Of a DNA stretch of 64,000 nucleotides, positions 20,975 to 30,622 are shown one piece after another. Within the stretch, counting starts at the first letter, position 1. Each line of letters starts with the position of its first letter. Under the pieces are notes generated by a model. It did no database searches and was not told the origin of the DNA. It saw only the letters and a list, made by a program, of their open reading frames with translations. This DNA comes from Absidia repens (taxonomy: Eukaryota > Mucoromycota > Mucoromycetes > Mucorales > Cunninghamellaceae), in the NCBI GenBank assembly GCA_002105175.1, contig MCGE01000055.1, forward strand, positions 67,001-131,000, written 5' to 3'. The position numbers were made by a program, and so were the translations under genes.

Positions 20975-23155
20975 TGGGAATCTCGTTAATCCACTGCACC
21001 AGAAAACTTTTCTAGTGGTGGCTACCTTAAAGAGAGGTCGAATTTACTCCCGCCGTTTACCCGCGCTTCGTTGAATTTCTTCACGTTGACATTCTGAGCA
21101 CTGGGCAGAAATCACATTGCGTCAACACCAATTTCCGGCCATCGCAATGCTATGTTTTTATTAAACAGTCGGATTCCCATGATCTGTACCAGTTCCAATG
21201 GACTATTCACTAGTAAGCCGCCTAGATAACTGCCCGAAATTTGATCACCAGTGGCCCAACTGACAATCCCGTTCCTGAGCAATTACCTCGCATCTCCCAC
21301 CTAATCCCTGGAGCCAATCCTTATCCCGAAGTTACGGATCCATTTTGCCTGCTTCCCTTATCTACATTATTCTATCAACTAGAGGCTTCTCACCTTGGAG
21401 ACCTGTTTCGGTTATGAGTACGCCTAGGCGAGAAAATTATTTTTTCCCTTGGGTTTTCAAGGATTGTCATGAAGGCACCGGACAGATCAAAAAAGACCTA
21501 CTTTACCAGCCAATGTCCCTTTGCTCCAGCTAAGCCGTTTTGAAGGGCCAATAAACTGTTAAAAAGAAAAGAAAACTCTTTCCCAGGCTTCATACCAATG
21601 TCCCCAAGTTCATTTAGCGTTGCCACCTAAATTCCTCGTCCTAGTGCTGGAATTTTAACCAGCTTCCCTTTCGACTAGAGAGTTTAAAAAACCCCTTTAA
21701 AACAGAGCTACCCTATGTCTTAGGAGCGACTTACCCTGGACCAACGGTTGTTTTACCAGGAACCTTTCTCCACTTCAGTCTTCAAAGTTCTCATTTGAAT
21801 ATTTGCTACTACCACCAAGATCTGCACTAGAGGCTGTTTCACCAGAGCTCACGCCCAGGCTTCTATACAAAACCTCCACGCCTGCCTACTCGTCAAAGCA
21901 TAACTATTACAATGACGGTAGAGTATCGGTACTACGCTTCAGCGCCATCCATTTTCAGGGCGAGTTCATTCGGCCGGTGAGTTATTACACACTCCTTAGC
22001 GAATGCCGACTTCCATGGCCATCGCCCAGCTGTCTAGACAAACCAACACCTTTAATGATATTCCATGAGCGTAGATTTGGGCACCTTAACTCTACGTTCG
22101 GTTCATCCCGCATAGCCAATTCTGCTTACCAAAAATGGCCCACTAAAAACTCTTGCATTCGAAACCCAACTTCATTCAAGTAAGAAGGGTTACCTTACAT
22201 ATTAAAGGATTGAGAAAAGATTGACGGTCATTTCACCATCAAGTCTCTAATCTTTCACTTTACCCCGTAAAAATGCTTTGTGAGCTTTTGCTATCCTGAG
22301 GGAAACTTCGGCAGGAACCAGCTATCAGATGGTTCGATTGGTCTTTCGCCCCTATACTCAGATTTGACGATCGATTTGCACGTCAGAATCGCTACGAGCC
22401 TCCACCAAAGTTTTCTCTGGCTTCACCCTATCCAAGTATAGTTCACCATCTTTCGGGTCCCATCATGGTTGCTTTCTCTTGACGACTCCATGGTGTAAAG
22501 AATGAGGGGGGGAAGTATGGAGGGGGATTTTATTAGGGGTGTGAGTGGGTCGTGGTAAAAAAGCTATTTCGTTCGTCAGAGGATATTGCCAGCCATAACA
22601 GCCTTTATATCTTTGATTCAGTTTCCTTTCGCCTATGGGTTTCTTCACCCAAAGACTTGCAACCATGGTGGACTCCTTGGCCCGTGTTTCAAGACGGTTC
22701 ATATAAAATCATTATGCCTACAACCTAAGCAATATTGGATCATCAAATTAAAAGGCAAGTTTATTCCCATCAACTGATCACTACCGACAGTCGACACCTT
22801 CCCAAACAAAGATCTTGCAATTGAAAGAAATAAAAAAGCCTCTGTAAACTTTCCCCTACACTGCTGCGTTCCTCAATCTAGCCCGGGGTATTTTTCATAG
22901 GGCTATAAGGCCTCACTTTCCGAAAAAGATCATGGCGACATTCCCAAAACATAGAAGTGAGTCTCCCCCAGACAGAATCCCCACCCCATGCTGATTTTTT
23001 GCCCCAGGCCAAATTGTTGTAGACTGTCCCCTTAGTCAGTGCCCACTAGGATCCGAAGACCGAAATAGGATTACCAAAAGTACATACTGATTTTATATGG
23101 TTCCCTTTTAGCAATTTCACGTACTTTTTCACTCTCTTTCCAGAGTGCTTTTCAT

Positions 23156-23188
<33 letters not shown>

Positions 23189-23464
23189 TTCGTTAATATT
23201 TAGCTTTAGGAGAGATCTACCTCCTGTTTAGGCTGCATTCCCAAACAACCCGACTCATAGCTCAAAGGCAAACGTTTGGACTATGCTCTGGCCAAAGACG
23301 GGGATTTCACCCTCTATGTCGTCCCTTTCCAGAGAACTTTTTTACCAGGCTAGCCGAACTACCCAAGAGCTTCAGTTTACAATCCGCCAGGCCTAAGACA
23401 CTGGAGGTTCCAACTTTTGAGCTTTTCCCTGTTCACTCGCCGTTACTAGGGGAATCATTGTTAT

Positions 23465-23495
<31 letters not shown>

Positions 23496-23530
23496 GTTCA
23501 GCGGGTAATCCCACCTGATTTCAGATCGAA
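19898..23530 (-). rRNA. 28S (LSU) rRNA, full-length but probably a pseudogene
   Basis: The 5' end is marked by the complement of 'TCAGGTGGGATTACCCGCTGAA' near 23500-23525, and the 3' end by the fungal terminus TTGATTTGT at 19906-19898. About 3.63 kb lies between, as expected for a fungal LSU. Many core segments are readable, including the sarcin-ricin loop AGTACGAGAGGAACC. Several nearly invariant positions differ from what I know of LSU rRNAs. The helix 69 region reads ACCTCTCTTTAAGG instead of ACTCTCTTAAGG (about 21025-21045). The peptidyl-transferase-proximal GGGATAAC reads GGGACAAC with an indel after it (about 20480-20490). I interpret this as a decaying or divergent rDNA copy, since such changes should disable a ribosome. 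Short protein frames in this interval are ignored. Confidence 0.85.
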
Positions 23531-23746
23531 ATTTTTGAGAAGTCTTCGAAAAGACGGTATGGTTTCTAGACTGGCTTCAATTTTTTTTTATTTTTTTTGT
23601 AAAAAATAAATTCTACCAAAGGATAATTGTCCCCAGTCATAAGGGAAACCATCAGATTATTTCAGCCGAGAAGCTACCGACGAATCAGTGACTCAATGGC
23701 CAGTAGTAATTTTTTCAAAACCCTCTAGAGGGAAAGAAGTAAAAAA
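23531..23746 (-). other. ITS2 spacer
   Basis: Lies between the 5.8S 3' end and the 28S 5' end on the minus strand. It contains A/T runs. Confidence 0.75.
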
Positions 23747-23899
23747 AGGATACTGAAACAGGCGTACCCCCAGGAATAACCCAAGGGTGCAAGATGCGTT
23801 CAAAGATTGGATGATTCACTATAGGCAGATCACACTACATATCGAGATTTGCTACGTTCTTCATCGGTACGAAAGCCTAGAGATCCATTGCTAAAAGTT
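23747..23899 (-). rRNA. 5.8S rRNA, divergent copy
   Basis: On the minus strand it starts AACTTTTAGCAATGGATCTC, includes GATGAAGAACGTAGC and CTTTGAACGCATCTTGCAC, and ends near CCTGTTTCAGTATCC, as in Mucorales-type 5.8S. The central part (GTGATCTGCCTATAGTGAATC) departs from the usual GTGAATTGCAGAATTCAGTGAATC pattern. This agrees with the decay seen in the adjoining 28S. Confidence 0.85.
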
Positions 23900-24130
23900 A
23901 TTTGCTTATAATTTTTTTTGTTTAAAAATTTCAGTCAAAATAGTATGTTTAAGAATTCGACCCACGTTACATGGGCCAATCTCTGGACTGACCATCTCTT
24001 CCCAAAGGAAAAGGGATCATGCCCAGGGCAGGTTAACCCCTTCCTTATGCCAGTCAGCTGGATGGTCTGTCCAAACTAAACCAGTAAACTTTTTTCTTCG
24101 CCCCTTCGGTTTACCACGCCGAAAATGCGG
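23900..24130 (-). other. ITS1-like spacer
   Basis: Lies upstream of 5.8S on the minus strand. The expected 18S 3' end is not found beyond it, so the outer border is arbitrary. Confidence 0.5.
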
Positions 24131-24580
24131 TAGAGAAAAAAAAAAAAAAAAAAAAGAGGGAAAACCAATAATACGGTGCACATAAGATAGAGAAAAGTCC
24201 TATTCCCTTACAGCTCCCTTGTTAACAGCAGGGGACAGGAGTTGCTTCTCATCCGATGGTAAAATCCCAGCAGTGGCTACAAAATAACCACTGTAGCGCA
24301 TATACTGTAAGTGTGGTTGTTACCACGAAATTTTTATATGATAGTCATTGTAGTTTTCAAAATGACCCCTATCTTACAGGGAGGGATGGGAGTGTGCTCT
24401 CTCCTAACAGCAGCACATGTTATTTGGATTATACTGTCTCCCACTAATGGCGGCATTGCTTCTTTTCCTTACTATCGGGGGATCAACCCGATAGCTTTAA
24501 TACACTAACCTAATTTTTCTATACGGGAGCCCGCACCGAAGTGCTATGACCACCAGGCTCCTTCCTGTCTCCCCTGTTTG

Positions 24581-24620
24581 CTGGAATTACCGCTTTATGC
24601 TGGCACCAGACTTGCCCTGC
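24581..24620 (-). pseudogene. 18S rRNA 530-loop remnant
   Basis: The minus strand reads GGGCAAGTCTGGTGCCAGCA and then TAAAGCGGTAATTCCAG. Functional 18S has GCCAGCAGCCGCGGTAATTCC, so the universal decoding loop is broken. I find no other convincing 18S segment between 24130 and 25900, so only an island survives. Confidence 0.7.
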
Positions 24621-26440
24621 CTTCCTCGGTTCTCCCTCACCGAGAGAGCTCCGAAGGGGTAGGAATAGACCCGTCGCGGGATCCAAGGACCCCCACCGGG
24701 ATTTCTTTGATTAAAAAGAACATACTATGCCTCATATAACCCAAAGCCAGTTACCCAAGACCTATCATAGGTACTTCGGACGAACCCTAAGTTCCCCGGA
24801 CCTTATTGTCCCCCAGACCTTTCTTTTATTTGCCAGGGCTTGTCTTCGTTTCCCCAAGGTAAATCTTAGGTCCCCTCAACCCCCATCCCATCATGGTATG
24901 CAGAGTTAAGGGAGGCTAGTTCCCAATCGCGGGATTCTTGAGAACCCCCACTAGAACTTCTTTTTCAATCAAACAAACATCCCCCAGACCCGGTTTCCCA
25001 GATTTCCAACGAACGGGGCAATATCACCCATATCCGAAGGAATTCCAGTGGACGCCCAAGATTTGGCAAGCGCGCTTTGCGGTCATCTAAAAAACCCGCC
25101 TCCCAACCCCGGCCCCCCGAATTTCCCTGGAAAAGGATGTATGGGTCACCACCCACAGTACCCGCCGCATACCGCCACCCAAGGGTGGGGGGAACGATAT
25201 GGATGACGAACCCTGAGAACTACCCCAGGAAAGACCAAAATGGCGCTGGGATGCCATCTTGGCCCTTTGAACTGCAGGCTAAAGTGCCATGTCACGCCTC
25301 GTCCGGCCAGCTAGTCAGGCCCGGCAAGAGGAGAGTGTCATTTTATTTCTCTCCTCTTATTATTTCTGGAGACCTAAATTGCCAAAGGTATGTTTGGAGA
25401 CCAAAAATTGGACCTCAGCATCCTTATTTGTATTTTTCGTTCAAAGTCCGTGCCCCATCGGTCAAAACGTTCACACCGTCCTCCCGCGTTGTTTGAAATA
25501 CATATATTCCATTACATTCGAGTCCCAGACTGATTGAAAGAGGACCATGCTTTACGAAATAGAGACCCTGGTTCCAGCGGGGTTTCAATCACTTTACAAA
25601 ATTTTTCTTTACAAAAAAAAATTTATCTCCTCAAATACAAGCCTTCCATCAAAAAAAAAAATTTCACTTGGTACAATATCCCGGTGTCGAAGTCTTTAGT
25701 GTTTGAACTGTAAGCATACCGTGGTTATTTTATTTTTTTTACTCTGGAATGGGTTGGTCTCAAGACATCTCAATGACGAAGTAGTTTGGATTGCGTTGGG
25801 TATGGCGAAGAGATCTCTATTGCAATTCGCTTTGGATCATTTCACTAGAAAAGTCTCGTAAACAAGGTGGGTAGTCTTTTTTTTTTTTTTAGCGGTTGAC
25901 CGAACTCAATAGAAAGTTTGTTTGTTTGTTTGTTTTTGAATAGTGAAATAGGGTGTCTAGACAAGGTCTTTACTCATGGTGCACTGTACAGCTTTTGTTC
26001 TGTATTTTTTTTTTTTTTTTTACCTAATGGACACGACATCGCGATGAACAGTTTGAAGATTCCAAGTGGACAAGACGTCTGAAAGTGGTTGGGAATCCAG
26101 GGGTCAGTTTCTTACAAAGGTAACTTCCGCTATTGGTTTGGCTCTTCTATTGTAAAATGTCAAGTAACCTTAATGACAAGCTTCTGTAGGCGGATTGTAT
26201 AGAACAGTATCTTCCAGATGATTAGGTGGAGCGCCGTAGTGCCGTTAGATCCTTCTTCAAGTGCTTTGGATATTGTCTGGCAAAATGATCCTATAGTGGT
26301 GCTACTGTAGTAAGTAAGTTAAAGTAGAATAGGGGGCAAGCTTGGTGAGGGGTGCGTATAGTAGGTGTCTGACAGCACAGTATGAACAATTTAGATTTTC
26401 CATATGGTGAATCCATGGCGATGGAACAACTAGGTCTTCT
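24621..26440. other. Unassigned DNA beyond the rDNA block
   Basis: 24621-25560 is comparatively GC-rich with C- and G-runs, and could be strongly decayed rDNA. 25560-26440 has T- and A-runs and no recognised gene. TACTGTA occurs at 24303-24309 and 26303-26309. Confidence 0.45.
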
Positions 26441-26447
26441 TACATAT

Positions 26448-26738
26448 TGCAATATTTGATATAAAATTAGTGATAGTACATAACAGATGCGGTTTTTATT
26501 GAATAAAATGGGGAAGTATTTTTATAGTAAAATGGGGAAAAAGAAGGCTATGTTATTGGGGGCTGTGGATGTGATCGAAGAATGGTAATATGGGTGTAAC
26601 TTGGGGTTTGGCTCTCTGTAGATATAAGTGTATACAATATGCCTGAGTAGTGGATACTTGAGGCTGTGTGTTATACCCGTATAGGAATGACAAGTGTGAT
26701 AGTGTGGGAAATGATTAGTAACAAGTGACAAATAAGGC
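26448..26738 (-). repeat. Decayed solo LTR (LTR-A family)
   Basis: Inverted LTR-A starting TGCAATATTTGATA and ending near 'gtgacaaata', with the last bases lost. It abuts another LTR. Confidence 0.8.
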
Positions 26739-27162
26739 TGAAATGGTTGTTATAAATAGGGCAAGAGTAAAAATAAGTGATACAATTGATATGGTCTTTA
26801 TTGAATAAAGTGGCAGTGGTTTTTATAGTAATAATAGGGGAAGCGGATGTTGGAATAATAAATTTCTATGATGATAGTGGATTATTGGTAGAGTTCGAGA
26901 TGAGGGAATAAAATAGTGTATTATGGAATAGATAGATGATTAACCTTTGATCTTGATTGTAGACCAAGTGAAACATAGCCAGTGTAAGGATATGCTGGAT
27001 AGTGAGATGTTGGGGAAGTAATTTAGCGGGTGATGAAGTATGAATAAAACAAGGTATAGGGTAGTATCTGTCAAAATGTCAAAGTGAAGAAATATGGAGC
27101 GGGGTATAAATAAATAAAGATGTGGAAGATGGGGAATAGGTTTGGGTATCACAAATACAACA
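26739..27162 (-). repeat. LTR of LTR-C type directly abutting LTR-A
   Basis: Starts TGAAATGGTTGT and ends AATACAACA. It contains the C-family core 'gggaagcggatgttggaataataaa' and 'catagccagtgt'. Flanks do not match, so the pair probably results from recombination or nested insertion. Confidence 0.75.
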
Positions 27163-27421
27163 GTTACTGCGTTATTTTTATTATTACTTCAAATATTTTT
27201 GCTACAATAAAAACACTTTTTTATTTCCATTCACACTTACAAGATACGAACGGATGAACTTGGGTTTTTGATAATATGGATGGATGTTTTTTCAGATCAA
27301 CAGCTCTTATTTCACTGGCAACAAATATTATTACAGTAGGTGGTATTTTTTATTGCTCATCAATGGAAATAGAGATGGGAACAAAATGTCCAGTCTAGGA
27401 TAAATAGGGCTTGTTGTAACC
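27163..27421. other. Unassigned AT-rich DNA
   Basis: No gene is recognised. A TACAGTA lies at 27332-27338. Confidence 0.4.
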
Positions 27422-27608
27422 AAATAAAATAATAAATAAGAATACGATAGAATGAAGAGAGGGGAGGAGACAAAAAGTACTTACCGTCATGTTGGCAATG
27501 GTTTCGAGTATGAATAAAAGAATAATATAAGGTCGAGAGAAATATAAATGGCAAAAATAAATAAAAGTCTAGTCTAAATTCTAAAAAAAGAGAGTCGCTA
27601 TCGCAACA
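27422..27608 (-). repeat. Short LTR-F variant
   Basis: Starts TGTTGTAACCAAATAAAA and ends ATCGCAACA. It resembles 11921-12151. GGCT occurs at both flanks, but a clean 5-bp duplication is not seen. Confidence 0.7.
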
Positions 27609-27915
27609 GGCTCTTGGTTTGGTCTTGATGAGTATCGGGATTAAACAGATCTTTGTTTACGAAAAGTAGCAATTATTAGGCATTAGAGGCTCGGTACTAT
27701 CGTGTCTGGGACCTCCATTAGATTGCTAGCTTTATCTTAGTATTACTGAATCGTCAATAGCTAGTTGAATGTTAGTTTGTATCTACAGTACATACAAATA
27801 AATGCTTTGACGCCCCGCACACATGATTTTCCTTTTTTGGTTGTTGTTCCTTTCTTTTTTCATGAACTTCTGAATGATATGATGGGCAAGTGTAAAATGA
27901 ATGAGAGACAGGTGG
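27609..27915. other. Unassigned DNA
   Basis: No recognisable gene. A TACAGTA lies at 27784-27790. Confidence 0.4.
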
Positions 27916-28343
27916 TGTCGTATCATGAATAAAAATGTTCTGCCTGAATAATAAGCAGGGCGGCATTTAAATAAATTCAGGTACCAATTAATCATTGATC
28001 TATTTCAAAAACCAAACCAATGATCTCTATATAAGATATGAACATACACTTATCATGATTATTTTTATTTGTAATCATTACGATATGATTTATAATCCTT
28101 ATAAGAAAACCAATGAAAAAGTTTTCTTACTAGTTCCAATTGTATTAACACCAATCATGATCAAATAACCAACATCATAGATTACCCGGTCTTAAACGTT
28201 ATTTTATTTTTATTTTGTATAAATAGTCTCTAGTATTTCATTGTTATTTTTATTATCAAGATAAATATCAAAATAAAGATATCAAAGAATCTCACTTATT
28301 TCTTACGTCTTTATTTTCTTACACAAAAACACTATATTCAACA
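27916..28343 (+). repeat. LTR-D copy with unmatched flanks
   Basis: Starts TGTCGTATCATG and ends ATTCAACA. Left flank GGTGG and right flank CTCAG differ. It joins the LINE at 28344. Confidence 0.88.
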
Positions 28344-28379
28344 CTCAGCCTTCTTTTTTTTTCTGACCCACGATAGGAA

Positions 28380-29198
28380 AATGGTTACTTTTCAAGAAAG
28401 GTGACCGTGATCTCCTGGCTAATTGGCGGCCACTCTCGATGATTAACTGTGACGCTAAACTCTTCACCAAAATTACCGCCAACCGTATGCACAAGGTTCT
28501 GCCTCAAATTATCAATCCGTTCCAGACGGGCTTTATGCATAAACGACTCATCTCGGACAATGGATGGATAACCCAAGCTCTGACACACAGCTCCTGATGA
28601 CCAATCTGTGGCCGTCCTGTTGGATCAAGAGAAAGCATACGACAGGGTCCACCCACAGTACCTATCACAAGTCATGCTCCACCTAGGCTTCCCGCAAGAG
28701 TTTGTCCATATGCTGATCAACATGTTCTTCTCAACAAATGTACACATCTCCATCAATGGTTGGATTGCGTCCCCCTTCACACAAGCCCACGGACTCAGGC
28801 AAGGCGACCCTCTCTCTCCCTTGCTCTTCAATGTGGCTTTTGAACCCATGCTAAGATCGATTTTGGCTAACAGCACCCTACGAGGCATCAACATCCCCAA
28901 CACCATTCAGTGGTCATCAAGCACAAACCTAGCCACAGATAAGGACGTCAATATCAAACTACTCGCATACGCGGACGATTTGATTGTCTTTATACGAAAC
29001 TCACAAGAATGGATAGTACTACAAAACCTACTCGCCAGATATGGATGCGCCTCTAATGCCAAGATCAACCTAGCGAAAACAACTATGCTATCATTGACTG
29101 GTAATCCACACCCCCAATGGCAAACATTAATACAAGATGACGGCATCACTTGGCACGACAAAACCTCCTCCACCCCAGCAATATACTTAGGCTACCCC
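28380..29198 (+). pseudogene. LINE reverse transcriptase fragment
   Basis: Encodes RT motifs nearly identical to the intact ORF2 at 51861-55760: 'KKGDRDLLANWRPL', 'QTGFMHKRLISDNGW', 'LDQEKAYDRVHPQYL', 'GLRQGDPLSPLLF' and the catalytic 'AYADDL' (about 28968-28985). A deletion of about 14 bp near 28590 shifts the frame, so the open part starts at 28608. An LTR-D insertion at 29199 cuts the frame after 'IYLGYP'. Endonuclease and ORF1 are absent on the left, where another LTR-D adjoins. Confidence 0.92.
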
Positions 29199-29629
29199 TG
29201 TCGTATCATGAATAAAAATGTTCTGTCTGAATAATAAGCAGAGCGGCATTTAAATAAATTCAGGTACCAATAAATCATTTATCCATTTCAAAACCAAACC
29301 AATGATCTCTATATAAGATATGAACACACACTTATCATGATTATTTTATTTGTAATCATTATGATATGATTTAAAATCCTTATAAGAAAACCAATGAAAA
29401 AGTTTTCTTACTAGTCCCAATTGTATTAACACCAATCATGATCAAATAACCAATATCATAGATTACCCGGTCTTACAGTAAACGTTTTTTTATTTTTATT
29501 TTGTATAAATAGTCTCTAGTATATTATTTTTATTTTTATTATCAACATCAATATTAAATAAAGATAACAAAGAATCTCACTTATTTTCTTACGTCTTTAT
29601 TTTTTATCATACAAACACTATATTCAACA
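29199..29629 (+). repeat. LTR-D copy at a deletion within the LINE
   Basis: A 431-bp D-type LTR. Left flank ACCCC and right flank ACTAC are different LINE positions about 640 bp apart in the intact copy. A 5-bp insertion at 29476-29480 is absent from the D copy at 27916. Confidence 0.9.
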
Positions 29630-29677
29630 ACTACCATATAAGGAGCTGACTCAAACTTTTGCGCCAAATTACACCGC

Positions 29678-30167
29678 TGTCAGGAATTGACTGGCTGGAC
29701 AGATATAAGTTATACTTCACAAGGCAGGGGCAAAATAGTAGAATAGAAGACCTTACTAGACGTAGTATAGATCAAGCATAAATAAAGATGTCGATGTTTG
29801 AAATCAATTTAGAAATCAAGACGAAGACGGGGAAAGAGTTGTATATGAATTGGGCTGGGGGAATGAGGAATGTAACTATTGTGGAGTGAATAGATTGCAA
29901 GGCAAGAATAAGGGCAATAGAGATATTTATTGATAGATAAAGGCGAGAAGAAAACAAGAGAAGAGGCAGGATAATAACAGGATAACAGATAAAGGAAAAC
30001 TAAACTAGAGTGGGGGAGATGGGGACTATTTATAATAAACTAAGACTATGCTAAATACGCCAAGAGGTGGGACAAGAAGGACAAGGGATGCGGGAACTGA
30101 GAAGGACAAGGGATGTGGGTACTGAGAAGGTCGGGTAGCACAATGTTATTCATGTTGATTCATGACA
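29678..30167 (-). repeat. Solo LTR (LTR-E family) in the LINE
   Basis: 490 bp starting TGTCA and ending TGACA, flanked by ACCGC (29673-29677) and ACCGT (30168-30172), a duplication with one change. It is an inverted, longer relative of 63196-63514. Confidence 0.85.
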
Positions 30168-30314
30168 ACCGTCTCGGACTCCAAGTACAAAGCGTTATGG
30201 CACGCATAGATGAAGGCCGATTATGAATGGGACCCTCTCATCTCCGACCAAATTAATAACATTCATATCAACGACGTCCACACAGCACCACCCTACTTCA
30301 CCATAGTGTCATTG
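30168..30314 (+). pseudogene. LINE ORF2 fragment
   Basis: Corresponds to about 54938-55072 of the intact LINE ('SKYKALWHA', 'ADYEWDPLISDQI'). It carries an in-frame stop (tag) in place of the Trp codon of WMKA. Confidence 0.85.
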
Positions 30315-30622
30315 TGTTGAATGTAGGGTTTGTAATAATAGAAAAATAAAGACGTAAGAAAATAAGTGAGATTCTTTGTTATCTTTATTTTAGATTTTGA
30401 TGTTGATAATAATAATAAAAATAAAATACTAGAGACTATTTATACAAAATAAAAATGAAATAACGTTTAAGACCAGGTAATCTATGATGTTGGTTATTTG
30501 ATCATGATTGGTGTTAATACAATTGGAACTAGTAAGAAAACTTTTTCATTGGTTTTCTTATAAGGATTATAAATCATATCATAATGATTACAAATAAAAA
30601 TAATCATGATAAGTGTACAGTA
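30315..30622 (-). repeat. Truncated LTR-D, inverted
   Basis: Starts TGTTGAATGTAG (the D 3' end) and runs to 'atcatgataagtgta'. There it stops at a TACAGTA (30616-30622) and switches to Ty3 pol sequence. Confidence 0.88.

Noticed and set aside
20000..25540. Short protein-coding frames in the rDNA block
   Set aside because: They overlap clear rRNA sequence or GC-rich unassigned DNA, lack any family pattern, and are as expected by chance.
24130..25900. Complete 18S gene upstream of ITS1
   Set aside because: The spacing would fit, but only the 530-loop island is recognisable and neither the 3' end nor the 5' end of 18S could be found.
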